DNA of 35,476 nt from Roseibium sp. (GCF_025698965.1 NZ_JAILWL010000007.1:1-35476); one strand, 5' to 3'. Positions 16,216-24,436 are shown, counted from the first letter of the stretch. Notes: generated by a model from the sequence alone, not told the origin. Numbers and translations are program-made.

Positions 16216-17106
16216 ATGTTGCTCGATAACATCTCCCTGTTTCTGCTTATCGTTGAAAAGGGCAGTCTCGTGGCGGCCGGCAGAGAAGTCGGCTTGTCAC
16301 CGACGACCGTGTCGGAACGGCTGGCGGCGCTCGAAAGTCACTATGGTGTGGTTCTTCTCAACCGTACGACACGGTCGATCAGCTTGACAGAGGAAGGTCG
16401 AACTCTTGTTGAGGGAGCCAAGCAGGTTCTGGGAGAGGTTGAGGATCTGGAGACACGGATCCGTTTCGGTGCGCAAAGGCTCTCCGGACCGATCCGGATC
16501 AGCACACCAAAGGATCTCGGCCGTACAATTGTTTCTGAAGCAATGGCACGTTTTCTGGCAGAGCATCCCTCCATCTCGATCGATCTGCACCTTTCGGACG
16601 GCTATGTCGACATCGTCGGTATGGGGATTGATCTGGCCGTTCGTTTCGGGCCGATCAGCGACAGCAGTCTCAGGGTCAAGCAACTGCCTTCCAGACGGCG
16701 GATCTTGTGCGCGGCGCCAAGCTATCTTGAACTGCACGGCGTGCCGAGAACGCCGGCGGACCTGAAAGACCACAATTGTCTGGTGATGCGTTTCGGACAA
16801 AACATCGACAATGTCTGGCGCTTCGGGGCGACGGCGGCGAAACAGATCGTCACGGTAAGAGGCAACCTCATTGCCAACGATGGTGCATTGGTGCGCCGTT
16901 GGGGCCTGGAGGGCAGGGGAATTCTTCTGAAGTCGGAATTTGATGTCGGCGACGATATTCGCACCGGGCGCCTGATCGAACTTCTCCCCGAGCACGCTTC
17001 ACCGCCGGTCCCTTTGCAACTCCTCTTCCCTCCAAGCCGCGCACAGCCAAGGCGGGTGGGTGCCTTCGCGGACTGTTTGGCAAAAGCGTTTCGGGATTTT
17101 GGATGA
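16216..17106 (+). CDS. LysR-family transcriptional regulator (296 aa), divergent from the ABM-ADH operon
   Basis: The winged helix-turn-helix covers about residues 1-60 (NISLFLLIVEKGSLVAAGREVGLSPTTVSERLAALESHYGVVLLNRTTRSISLTEEG). The effector domain (LSGPIRISTPKDLGRTIV, IDLHLSDGYVDIVGMGIDLAVRFGPISDSSL) belongs to the CrgA/DsdC-like group common in alphaproteobacteria. The start at 16216 matches the family N-terminus but has no clear ribosome binding site, and the bases TATAAT overlap it. It probably controls the divergent ABM, dehydrogenase, peroxiredoxin-like and VOC genes in response to a quinone or aldehyde. The signal is inferred. Confidence 0.92.
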   Translation: MLLDNISLFLLIVEKGSLVAAGREVGLSPTTVSERLAALESHYGVVLLNRTTRSISLTEEGRTLVEGAKQVLGEVEDLETRIRFGAQRLSGPIRISTPKDLGRTIVSEAMARFLAEHPSISIDLHLSDGYVDIVGMGIDLAVRFGPISDSSLRVKQLPSRRRILCAAPSYLELHGVPRTPADLKDHNCLVMRFGQNIDNVWRFGATAAKQIVTVRGNLIANDGALVRRWGLEGRGILLKSEFDVGDDIRTGRLIELLPEHASPPVPLQLLFPPSRAQPRRVGAFADCLAKAFRDFG

Positions 17107-17164
17107 GGGAAAGTCATGGCGCCGGTGACGCAAAGCGATGATTAACTTGAAGGAACAAAAAGAA

Positions 17165-17199
17165 CCTCGCAAACCTCTTCGTGGGCAAAATTTGCGAGG
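17165..17199 (-). terminator. Inverted repeat, possible minus-strand terminator
   Basis: CCTCGCAAA and TTTGCGAGG form a perfect 9-bp stem with a 17-base loop. Read on the minus strand it is followed by a T-rich tract (TTCTTTTTG). No confident minus-strand gene lies upstream, so if it is functional it would end an unannotated transcript. The long loop lowers confidence. Confidence 0.35.
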
Positions 17200-17210
17200 C
17201 TAAATTGGGG

Positions 17211-17250
17211 GTAGGGTTTCGCTACCACACACTGACCCTACGCTTTGTGG
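17211..17250 (+). repeat. Interleaved inverted repeats with pseudoknot geometry
   Basis: GTAGGGT (17211-17217) pairs with ACCCTAC (17235-17241). CCACA (17225-17229) in the loop can pair with TGTGG (17246-17250) downstream. This interleaving is the geometry of an H-type pseudoknot. There is no neighbouring gene to explain it. Confidence 0.3.
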
Positions 17251-17481
17251 TGACAATGTAAATAGCCCATAAGGACTGTCAGACTCACTTTAAGCGCCTC
17301 AGGGTGGCAATCGGATTGGTTTTCGTTGGATATCCAGCGTCTATCAAAGTGAAATTGGCCGCCGGTCCGGTGTTTTTTGGGCTTGCAACGTACCAGCGGC
17401 CAAAGCTGGAGGTGGGGTCCAGCATTGCTGTGACGGGGCAAGTCACTAGCAATAAATTGAATATAGGTCAAATTAACATTG

Positions 17482-17507
17482 TCAAATGTGACAGGAATCA
17501 CACTTGA
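17482..17507. promoter_or_regulatory. 26-bp dyad containing a perfect CRP-type TGTGA-N6-TCACA core
   Basis: TCAAATGTGA-CAGGAA-TCACACTTGA has 10-bp arms with a single mismatch, and its centre matches the classical CRP half-sites exactly. It lies in a gene-poor stretch more than 300 bases from any confident gene start. It could serve a CRP/FNR-family or other dimeric regulator. An adenylate cyclase gene occurs in this window at 34494, but a link is speculation. Confidence 0.5.
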
Positions 17508-17834
17508 TGCTTTTACTGACTTGCAAGACAATTCTGTGCCGTTGGAACGCCGGGATTGACCTGTTCGTCACGGCTGGTCACCTGAATCTGAAGTTCGTCT
17601 CATTTCTCAACGCACTCCGAACGGGCTTCAGATTTAAAGAGCAACCGGTAAGTGTATGTTTCCAGTGCGGTTTAAGGTATGAAATTCGCTACGAAGCAAA
17701 ATGCATAAGTGAGGCGAATATCAAATCACCGCACTCGCAGGAGCGTCTGTTTGGGTAAGCTGTCCCTCAAGCATCTTGAGTTTTCAGCCGTTGACGCAAT
17801 AGAGCCTGCGTTTTCCGCGCATCGGCATCCCGGT

Positions 17835-18104
17835 TCACTCATGCGGGTCGAAAATCGTATCAATTGCCTGAAACATCGTTTTGTAGACACCGATTTCGTC
17901 CTTTGCGAAATCGCCATGCGGGATTGTCTTTTTTGCTTCGTTGATCAGATCGGCCTTGATCGCGTCGAGATCGACACCCGATCCATCCATGCGGTTTGAA
18001 AGCTCCATATGCAATCGCTTGGCAATCCCTGCATATGCCACGATTGCCGTCACCATGTGCGTCGGTTCCTCAGGGATCGGGATCTTCATGATTGCTAATT
18101 CCAT
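17835..18104 (-). CDS. Small hypothetical protein (89 aa)
   Basis: No family is recognised. The product looks like a small soluble helical protein (PEEPTHMVTAIVAYAGIAKRLHMELSNRMDGSGVDLDAIKADLINEAKKTIPHGDFAKDEIGVYKTMFQAIDTIFD) with no signal peptide or membrane segment. The amino-acid composition is natural, and two in-frame ATGs are possible, at 18104 and 18089; neither has a strong ribosome binding site. It is divergent from the lipoprotein gene at 18288. It is kept because the composition and amphipathic helices look genuine. Confidence 0.55.
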   Translation of the reverse strand: MELAIMKIPIPEEPTHMVTAIVAYAGIAKRLHMELSNRMDGSGVDLDAIKADLINEAKKTIPHGDFAKDEIGVYKTMFQAIDTIFDPHE

Positions 18105-18287
18105 TTTGTGAATGAGTACGGTTCATCCACATATATGATTGTTGGGTTTGTTTGTTAGCATAGTGAATTGAACGAGCGGTTCAGGGATTTCTGAGTGCTT
18201 CTTTGGCTTCGCACTTAATGGTTGCAATCCCAACCGTGTTTTTGTGACACTTCAGGCATTGATGTTTTTTCGCACTGGGTCGCCGTT

Positions 18288-18692
18288 ATGAGACATAAAA
18301 TTGTTTTCCTGAGTTTAAGTTTGTTGTTTCTATCGGCTTGCAACACCACTTCCACGAGCCCGGGAGTGTCCCCTCCGTCTGGAAATGAACCTCCACCCGT
18401 TGCACGCGGCATCGTGGGAGAATGGAACTTCAAGGCAACGGACAGTGTTTTGTCCTGCCGCATAAAGGTGTCCGGATCTGATGATGACCAGGAGGGCAAT
18501 GCGACCGATTACGGCTGTATAGGTCTCGACAACTTCTTCATGGTCAGGCGCTGGAAGCGGGAACGGGGAACCATTGAATTTTACCGTTTTGCCTATGATA
18601 CACCAGTGGCCAGCGTGTACCGGGTCAATCGCGATGAATTTCGTGGAGAGTTGCTGCCTTCGGGTCGGGAAATTGTCCTGACAAGACGATAG
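18288..18692 (+). CDS. Lipoprotein with AprI/Inh (Omp19-like) domain (134 aa)
   Basis: A lipoprotein signal peptide (MRHKIVFLSLSLLFLSAC, lipobox LSAC with Cys18 as the lipidation site) is followed by a short Ser/Pro-rich tether. The C-terminal domain (GIVGEWNFKATDSVLSCRIKVSG ... GCIGLDNFFMVRRWKRERGTIEFYRF ... FRGELLPSGREIVLTR) has the pattern of the eight-stranded Inh/AprI barrel, including its disulfide-type Cys pair. In Brucella the related Omp19 inhibits proteases. Location is probably the outer membrane. The ATG at 18288 is used because it begins the signal peptide. Function by homology only. Confidence 0.8.
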   Translation: MRHKIVFLSLSLLFLSACNTTSTSPGVSPPSGNEPPPVARGIVGEWNFKATDSVLSCRIKVSGSDDDQEGNATDYGCIGLDNFFMVRRWKRERGTIEFYRFAYDTPVASVYRVNRDEFRGELLPSGREIVLTRR

Positions 18693-18905
18693 CCGGAATA
18701 CGAAGAAATCGGCTTCACAGGTGTGCCTTGCGCAAGGATATTGAGCAGGGCAGGAGGCGGCTTTGCGAGAACAATCTCCAGCCCGCGCTCGATCTTAGGC
18801 TATTTCGAAATTTTGCAATGCCGCGATGTGTTTCGGCTCCCGGTTCCTGGCATCCGGTCTCCGTTTCGCTGGTGGCGACCGGGTGCCGGGATTTGGGGAC
18901 TGGAT

Positions 18906-19622
18906 TCAGTGCGCGCCGCAAACCGCTCTTTCGACAGGACCGGGAAACAGAGTGTCCACTTCTGGCGGGAGTTGGTAGTGCTTGTTCAACAACGCGTAGT
19001 CCCCCATACAATAGAGCGCCAGCTGCTTGCGGGCCGATTTGGACAGATCTTTAAAATAGATTTTCTGACCTCCGGTTTGTTCTCTTCCAAGTTTCAGATT
19101 TTGCGATGTTTTCTCGGAAATAAAGTCGACCAGGTCGGTCAGTTTCTCGAGCGGATAGACTTTTTGAAAGTAGTCCAGCGACGGGCCCAGAAACTTGGTT
19201 GCGGGATCGGTATGATGCTTGATCGAGGTGGACAGTGCCCGATACTTTTCCAGATTGAGAAAGAACTCATCGGGTGAAGGATCCGGGCTAATTCCCAGTT
19301 TTTCCGCAAGATCGGTATCGATGCGACGTTCGGAAAGTTCACGGTGAAAAACCACCCGGTTACTGTAGGCGGACAAGAGGCGGCTGATCGGATCTCGAAT
19401 GACAGTGACCCGCGTTTTTGTCGCGTGTTCGCTATGCGACAGATCAGAAAAATAGGGCGTACCGTAACCTGCATTGTGGATGTGCATGAGGGTACCGTTT
19501 TTCTTGTAGTTTTTGAAAACCCGGTTTTCATTCAAGTGAAAGAAAAGCAGTTTCAGAGAGGTGCATGCCGTTTTGGGCATCGGAAAATAGACAATGTCAT
19601 GGTTTTTGAGAGGGATGGCCAT
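18906..19622 (-). CDS. Sulfotransferase-family protein (238 aa)
   Basis: This is a PAPS-dependent sulfotransferase of the carbohydrate (Sulfotransfer_2) type. The 5'-phosphosulfate loop is FPMPKTACTSLKLLFFHLN near residues 13-31, and the 3'-phosphate motif is VTVIRDPISRLLSAYSNRV near residues 72-90. Both carry the expected Lys, Arg and Ser residues. No signal peptide or membrane helix is seen, so it is probably cytosolic, modifying a nucleotide-sugar, lipid or surface glycan precursor. It is isolated from other polysaccharide genes and has an AT-rich upstream region with a good promoter. Transfer from elsewhere is possible. The acceptor is unknown. Confidence 0.85.
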   Translation of the reverse strand: MAIPLKNHDIVYFPMPKTACTSLKLLFFHLNENRVFKNYKKNGTLMHIHNAGYGTPYFSDLSHSEHATKTRVTVIRDPISRLLSAYSNRVVFHRELSERRIDTDLAEKLGISPDPSPDEFFLNLEKYRALSTSIKHHTDPATKFLGPSLDYFQKVYPLEKLTDLVDFISEKTSQNLKLGREQTGGQKIYFKDLSKSARKQLALYCMGDYALLNKHYQLPPEVDTLFPGPVERAVCGAH

Positions 19623-19668
19623 GATTGAACTCGTTTGATGGTTGTTTGTCAGAAATGCAACTTCAGAC

Positions 19669-19698
19669 AGTATATTTTTGACAATTAAGTAATTGCAA
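19669..19698 (-). promoter_or_regulatory. Sigma-70-like promoter for the sulfotransferase gene
   Basis: On the minus strand TTGCAA (19698-19693) and TATACT (19674-19669) are separated by 18 bp, about 50 bases upstream of the start codon. Confidence 0.45.
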
Positions 19699-19860
19699 CT
19701 ATTAAATAGTTTGATATTAGAATTATATTGCAGATAATTTTACAGGAAATGTGATTTTGAGTAATAATTGTGCGGCTTTAATTTATTATGTGAGTATTGT
19801 TTTGAATTTAATGTCCTGTGAGTTGCTTGTTTGAGTTTTTTTGTGGAATTTTTGCAATTC

Positions 19861-19874
19861 ATATTCATGAATAT
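19861..19874. promoter_or_regulatory. Perfect 14-bp palindrome ATATTCATGAATAT
   Basis: The sequence equals its own reverse complement and lies in an AT-rich intergenic region about 240 bases upstream of the sulfotransferase start. It could be a binding site for a dimeric regulator, although AT-rich palindromes also arise by chance. Confidence 0.35.
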
Positions 19875-20018
19875 TGTGAAAATCAGAATAAATTCTCCGC
19901 TTTATTTCCTGATGACTTCAGTGGAGGCAAGCGACACTACTCCAAACAACTGAAAATGCACCATTGCTTTGTTTGATGCGTTGAGTTGCACCGGGGGTAA
20001 TTCCAATTTCAAAAGGTG

Positions 20019-21233
20019 TTAGCCGGTCGTCGGCGGACCGCCCATTCCCCCCGGAGGAGGTGAGCGTTTCACAGGACCGTTCGCGGTCTTGTTTGCGCCG
20101 AGTTGACCTTTCTTTCCCTTTCGCCTGAACCAGGCCAAAATTGCTCCAACACTTCCGACGCCAAGCAGGCTGAGCAGCCCCTGGGTCGACTTGGCGAACT
20201 CTCCGATGGCAGACATCACGCGTCCGGCGCGCGTCCAGAAATCCACGGTAACGGTGATTGATTTTGGAAATTCATCGACCTTGAGACTGATCTCCTGGTC
20301 GCCGAAGACTACCTTGTTACGTACGCTGACCAGCAATTGACTGGCGTTTTCATCATCTGGCCTGACCGTCCATTCGAATGTGTCTTCTTCGCCATCGGGT
20401 ATCGTTCGCCAGACAAAGCCCTCCGGTTCGATGGTGAAGCCGGCGCCGCTCAGCTTGATGCCGACTTCCGGTGTTGTTCTGGTATCGGGAACATCAATCG
20501 TTTCCGGTTCCGCTGTTTGCCTCATCAACCCTTCTGCCGTCTGCGACGGTGCAACCGAAGTTTCACCGATCAGTCCACGCGTGACGGTAATAAAGGCATT
20601 GTGTTCCTTGTTGTGCTGCATGTCCGGAAAGAATTCACCAGTGACAGAGGTGACGCGTTGTTCGCGGCTCTCAACCTCTTCCAGAATTGCTTTCCGGATA
20701 TTGCTCGGCGCGTCCCTGTAAAGGGTCGCCAGTTCACCGAGTGAAGACATCTGGAGGTTTCGCAACAACTGAGGGTCGTTTTCACAACCGGCCAAGTGCG
20801 GAGAGTTTGTGCAATTGACCTGTGGGAATGTATTGGGCGGAAGATTGTAACCGGGAGAATTTGTGGTCGTTCCACCATTGAATTTGCCGACAACCGTCCC
20901 GCTGTTGCCTATGCCAAGACCGGTGTTCCCGCGATCCGTCCCGCCCCAGCCGGGGCTGTTTCCAATGTTGCCGTTTCCGTACCAGTAACTGCCGGATCCA
21001 TCGGTGGTCGAGGTTTCGGTGCCATCTCCACCGGATGCCGGTTCGATCAGTATGATATCCGAAACGTCGTGATCATCATCTGTTGTGGAAACCGGGGGAG
21101 GTACAATGTCGACAGATGTTGGAGCATCTGCATTCTGTGCTTTGAAAGAATTTGTTAACCAAAATGCAGCGCCTGCAACTATAACGGCGATTAAAGCGCC
21201 GAATATTACCAGTGTTTTATTTTTCTTCTCCAT
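20019..21233 (-). CDS. Bitopic protein of unknown function with Gly/Asn-rich segment (404 aa)
   Basis: No known family is recognised. An N-terminal membrane anchor (TLVIFGALIAVIVAGAAFWLT, about residues 7-27) is followed by an acidic Thr/Asp/Pro stretch. A Gly/Asn/Ser-rich low-complexity region (SYWYGNGNIGNSPGWGGTDRGNTGLGIGNSG) spans about 80-140. A folded section (about 150-350) contains beta-rich segments, including FTIEPEGFVWRTIPDGEEDTFEWTVRPDDENASQLLVSV. A second hydrophobic helix (GLLSLLGVGSVGAILAWF) precedes a basic RRKGKKG and a Pro/Gly tail. This looks like a cell-envelope protein whose long central part lies in the periplasm. AGGTGG precedes the ATG. A promoter with a perfect TATAAT lies about 65 bases upstream. 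Confidence 0.8.
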   Translation of the reverse strand: MEKKNKTLVIFGALIAVIVAGAAFWLTNSFKAQNADAPTSVDIVPPPVSTTDDDHDVSDIILIEPASGGDGTETSTTDGSGSYWYGNGNIGNSPGWGGTDRGNTGLGIGNSGTVVGKFNGGTTTNSPGYNLPPNTFPQVNCTNSPHLAGCENDPQLLRNLQMSSLGELATLYRDAPSNIRKAILEEVESREQRVTSVTGEFFPDMQHNKEHNAFITVTRGLIGETSVAPSQTAEGLMRQTAEPETIDVPDTRTTPEVGIKLSGAGFTIEPEGFVWRTIPDGEEDTFEWTVRPDDENASQLLVSVRNKVVFGDQEISLKVDEFPKSITVTVDFWTRAGRVMSAIGEFAKSTQGLLSLLGVGSVGAILAWFRRKGKKGQLGANKTANGPVKRSPPPGGMGGPPTTG

Positions 21234-21298
21234 GACCCACCTTTGATGCGGTCATTTAAATAAGTATTTTCGGAAGTAGTTCGTTTTAACGTTGCGGA

Positions 21299-21327
21299 AT
21301 TATAGCGCACTTTTGCTGGTTGCGACA
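21299..21327 (-). promoter_or_regulatory. Promoter of the bitopic protein gene
   Basis: TATAAT on the minus strand (21304-21299) is a perfect -10 element; the -35 position, 17 bp away, reads TGTCGC, a weak match. Initiation near 21292 would give a leader of about 60 bases. Confidence 0.4.
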
Positions 21328-21462
21328 GGTCTTCCCGGATATCTGAGTCCAAATGCAGAGGGAAACTCATCCCTACGGCGAAATTCTCCGCCGGACCAAT
21401 CTGCACGAAATCTGCAGAAACCCTGAACAAGCCGTGCACCTGGGTGCCGCAGAACGAGCGCC

Positions 21463-21852
21463 ATGAAACAGATGACACGCCTGAAATTGACTTCCGCCGG
21501 CTCCTTGATTGCCGTCTTTGGTTTCGCTATCGCTTCGATCAGTGCCGTATTTCTGGTGGTGGAGGGAGCTGCCGCGACACCGCTGGAAACGCTTCCGGTT
21601 CGAAATATTCTCAATGATCCCGGCAGCGTAGTTTCACTATTCGCCGACAACTTCAATTCCATGACCTGCCGGATAGCAGCAATCGGCATACTGTTGCTTC
21701 TTGCCACGTGGTTGTGGCTCAGACTTCTTCCCCGGACGTCGCTCCACAAGCCGGTCACCAGACGAACACCTTCGGCATGCGGAAACAAGATCGTTATAGA
21801 TAGATCTCTGCCGCGCGGTCTGCTTCGTGATGGTTGGTGGCTGGAAAGCTAG
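21463..21852 (+). CDS. Small membrane protein of unknown function (129 aa)
   Basis: Two hydrophobic segments are seen: LTSAGSLIAVFGFAIASISAVFLVV (about residues 9-33) and AAIGILLLLATWLWLRLLP (about 72-90). The section between them (VRNILNDPGSVVSLFADNFNSMTCR) would be periplasmic, and the basic C-terminal tail cytoplasmic by the positive-inside rule. No family is recognised. The ATG at 21463 is preceded by GAGCG, a moderate ribosome binding site. It is divergent from the bitopic protein gene, with a 229-bp spacer. An overlapping minus-strand ORF at 21300-21788 has unnatural composition and is rejected. Confidence 0.6.
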   Translation: MKQMTRLKLTSAGSLIAVFGFAIASISAVFLVVEGAAATPLETLPVRNILNDPGSVVSLFADNFNSMTCRIAAIGILLLLATWLWLRLLPRTSLHKPVTRRTPSACGNKIVIDRSLPRGLLRDGWWLES

Positions 21853-22120
21853 TGTAGTGAATTTGAAATTCACTTCATCAAGACCGCTCCTTCCGTGGCG
21901 AGTATCAAGTTAAAAAACCACACTAGGAACAAACACTTGTCAGTCACCCTTTTGAATAGGCAGTTCGTCGGAGTGCATTGAGAAATGGGACGAACCCCAG
22001 ATTTGGGTGACTGGCGCGAATTTGCAGTATACGGAGTGACTTGATAGCGCTTCGGGGCCGGTTCGGGTATTTCTAGTGTTCCGGTAATGAGCTGCGAACC
22101 CATTTGTCAGGATTGAAGAT

Positions 22121-22837
22121 TTGCAGACCCATACGATTCTCGTTGTTGATGATGATCCGCACATACGCGAGGTCATTTGCTTTGCGCTTCAAAAAGCATC
22201 TTATGGCTTTGAGGTAGCAGCGGATGGCAAGGAAGCGCTGGACAAGGCAACGCTCTGTGATCCGGCTTTGATTGTTCTTGATATCGGTCTGCCTGAAATG
22301 GACGGATTGGAAGTCTGCAAGCATTTGCGAAAAACTTCTGATGTGCCGGTGCTGTTCCTATCCGCGCGGGACGATGAGATTGATCGCATTGTCGGGTTGG
22401 AAATCGGTGCGGATGACTATGTAACCAAACCCTTCAGCCCGCGCGAACTGATCGCCCGGATCGGGGCAATTCTCAAACGATACGGGGCTCCTGCGCCCGT
22501 GCCGGAAGCAGGCGGCGAGGCCAGACTGCAAAATGGCATTCTGGAGCTGGTCAGGGAACAACGGCTTGTGCAGGTGAGTGACGAGCCGGTTGCTCTGACA
22601 GCGATCGAATTCGACATTCTAGCAGCGCTGCTCAGCCGTCCGAAAATCGTTTTTACACGCGAACAGATCCTGGAGAGAGCCTACAAGGACAACATTCACG
22701 TCTCCGACCGAACCATTGACAGCCACATCCGCAACATCCGCGCCAAACTCGGAGCCGCCGGGTGTGTAGACGCCATTGAAACGGTCCATGGCGTCGGTTT
22801 TCGGCTTGGGCCGTGCCACAACAGTCACACCGTCTAA
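22121..22837 (+). CDS. OmpR/CreB-like response regulator (238 aa)
   Basis: The receiver domain has ILVVDDDPHIREV, phosphoacceptor Asp54 (IVLDIGLPEMDG) and switch Lys103 (GADDYVTKPF). A winged-helix DNA-binding domain follows (LTAIEFDILAALLSRPKIVFTREQILERAY and DRTIDSHIRNIRAKLG). The start is a TTG at 22121 preceded by AGGA at a suitable distance; no ATG occurs before the receiver core. The kinase gene begins nine bases after the stop, so the pair is one operon. It resembles CreB, partner of CreC, in the style of both proteins. The target genes are unknown. Confidence 0.92.
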   Translation: MQTHTILVVDDDPHIREVICFALQKASYGFEVAADGKEALDKATLCDPALIVLDIGLPEMDGLEVCKHLRKTSDVPVLFLSARDDEIDRIVGLEIGADDYVTKPFSPRELIARIGAILKRYGAPAPVPEAGGEARLQNGILELVREQRLVQVSDEPVALTAIEFDILAALLSRPKIVFTREQILERAYKDNIHVSDRTIDSHIRNIRAKLGAAGCVDAIETVHGVGFRLGPCHNSHTV

Positions 22838-22846
22838 CCCGAGTTG

Positions 22847-24436
22847 ATGTTGCTTTCGCCTTCCTTTCGCAACCGCTGGCGCCCACCGCTCAGCTTCGTC
22901 GTGGCCGTGGTGCTTGGTATCATGTTGCTGGTTCCACTCGGTGGGATCGTGTTTTTCCGGGTCTATGAAAACCAGCTCATCCAGACGACAGAAGCAGAAC
23001 TGATCGCACAGTCAGCGGCAATCGCAGCAACAACTGCGCAACAGCTGAAGGAGGTCGTGTATGAAAGCCTGCCCTTGGGCGCGAAGGCGCGTTCTCCCAA
23101 GACGCAGTATTCCTACCTCCGAAAGTCGCTTGGAGAATGGTCGCCTCAACTTCCGACGCTGGACCTCAACAAGACGCCGATCCTGCCAAGGCGACCTGCC
23201 GCCATACCATCCGATAAGCCTGTTCACGACGCTTTGAAATCCGTCGGGCAGAAAATCGATCCAATTCTTCAAGAGACTCAAAAGCTCACTCTGGCCGGGT
23301 TCCGTATACTTGACGCAAACGGTGTGGTGATTGCCGGGCGAGATGAAATCGGTCACTCGCTCGCCCATGTCAGCGAAGTCGGCAAAGCTCTTTCCGGACA
23401 ATATGCCAGCGCTCTGCGCGAGCGTATCGTCGACAATCCGCAACCCATCTATTCAATTAGCCGGGGAACGTCAGTGCGTGTGTTCACCGCGCTGCCGATC
23501 GTGGTGGACGGCCGAGTGGCGGGTGTCGTCTATGCATCGCGAACCCCCAGCAACATCCTGAAAGAAATGTTCTTGAAACGGGAAACCGTTTTCTGGGTTC
23601 TGGCCTTTGTGCTGGGAGCGACATTTGTCGTCGGGGTCATTTTCGTGCGCGCCATCTCAGGTCCAATCAGGGCTTTGACGGCCCGGTCGCTTAAAATCGG
23701 CAGTGGTGATCGCGACGCCCTGAAGCCACTGGCAACACATGGCAATCGGGAAATTTACGCGCTCTCGTCAAGCATGCTGGAAATGTCGCGCAAGCTGTTT
23801 GAACGCAATGACTACATCAACACATTTGCCAATCACGTCACGCATGAGATGAAGACACCGCTGACTTCCATTCAGGGGGCTGCGGAACTGCTGTTGGATG
23901 GCGGCGAAGGTTTGAGCGAAGCAGAGCGTAGCCGATTCCTGCAAAACATTTTGAGCGATACGGCTCGTGCGTCACGGCTCCTGAATCGGCTTCGGGAACT
24001 TGCCCGAGCCGACAGCATCGATATTGGTGGTTCGTGCCGGTTGGTTGAAGTCCTGGGTGAAATCGGCGCAACGCGGAAACAGCTGAACATTGAATGGGAT
24101 CGCGACTGCGTTTTGCCGCTGTCAAAGGAAAACGCCCGGATCGTGTTTGAAAACCTGATCGAAAATTCGCAGAAACATGGCGCGAGCACGGTTACAGTAT
24201 CCGTGACTGAAAGCGATGACGGGTTGACACTTCATATCGCCGACAATGGTGATGGGATTTCACCCGGTAATGCGGAACAGATTTTCGATCTCTTCTTCAC
24301 GACAAGACGGGAAGAGGGCGGCACCGGTATGGGGCTTGGTATCGTTCAAGCCGTACTTCAGGCGCATGGCGCAGTGATCCGCCTGAAACCGGACTGGGAT
24401 GCGGGGACCTGTTTCGAGATTTCGTTCGAACGATAA
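22847..24436 (+). CDS. CreC-like sensor histidine kinase (529 aa)
   Basis: This membrane sensor has TM1 (about residues 17-37), a periplasmic sensing domain of about 210 residues ending in VFTALPIVVDGRVAGVVYASRTP, which is Cache-like, and TM2 (about 247-269). HAMP follows, then HisKA with NHVTHEMKTPLTSIQGAAELL (phosphoacceptor His333), then the ATPase domain with ENLIENSQKHG, DNGDGIS and GTGMGLGIV motifs. The HEMKTPLTSIQGAAELL style matches CreC-type kinases. The track starts at a TTG one codon earlier; ATG 22847 is simpler. It probably senses a small organic ligand through the Cache-like domain. Nearby polyamine genes make a polyamine signal imaginable but unproven. Confidence 0.93.
   Translation: MLLSPSFRNRWRPPLSFVVAVVLGIMLLVPLGGIVFFRVYENQLIQTTEAELIAQSAAIAATTAQQLKEVVYESLPLGAKARSPKTQYSYLRKSLGEWSPQLPTLDLNKTPILPRRPAAIPSDKPVHDALKSVGQKIDPILQETQKLTLAGFRILDANGVVIAGRDEIGHSLAHVSEVGKALSGQYASALRERIVDNPQPIYSISRGTSVRVFTALPIVVDGRVAGVVYASRTPSNILKEMFLKRETVFWVLAFVLGATFVVGVIFVRAISGPIRALTARSLKIGSGDRDALKPLATHGNREIYALSSSMLEMSRKLFERNDYINTFANHVTHEMKTPLTSIQGAAELLLDGGEGLSEAERSRFLQNILSDTARASRLLNRLRELARADSIDIGGSCRLVEVLGEIGATRKQLNIEWDRDCVLPLSKENARIVFENLIENSQKHGASTVTVSVTESDDGLTLHIADNGDGISPGNAEQIFDLFFTTRREEGGTGMGLGIVQAVLQAHGAVIRLKPDWDAGTCFEISFER

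Larger units (their letters stand above)
17107..17834. other. 728-bp gap without a convincing gene
   Basis: Open frames here (17304-17507, 17504-17758 and the minus-strand 17238-17531) have no family resemblance, no good ribosome binding sites and mixed composition. The region holds three structured pieces that I list separately: an inverted repeat at 17165-17199, a pseudoknot-like repeat pair at 17211-17250, and a 26-bp dyad at 17482-17507. It may be a remnant of a decayed gene or a non-coding RNA locus. Confidence 0.6.
19623..20018. other. AT-rich 396-bp gap between the sulfotransferase and bitopic protein genes
   Basis: No gene is seen. Bases 19650-19900 are strikingly AT-rich compared with the surroundings. 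They contain a probable promoter for the sulfotransferase and a perfect 14-bp palindrome at 19861-19874. Such AT-rich islands often mark horizontally acquired genes silenced by nucleoid proteins. Confidence 0.6.

Noticed and set aside
17107-17300. Considered as an insertion-sequence end because of the inverted repeats
   Set aside because: No transposase fragment, no matching terminal repeat on the far side and no target duplication seen.
17304-17758. Small plus-strand ORFs in the 728-bp gap
   Set aside because: No ribosome binding sites, mixed composition and no conserved motifs; the dyad at 17482 overlaps their junction.
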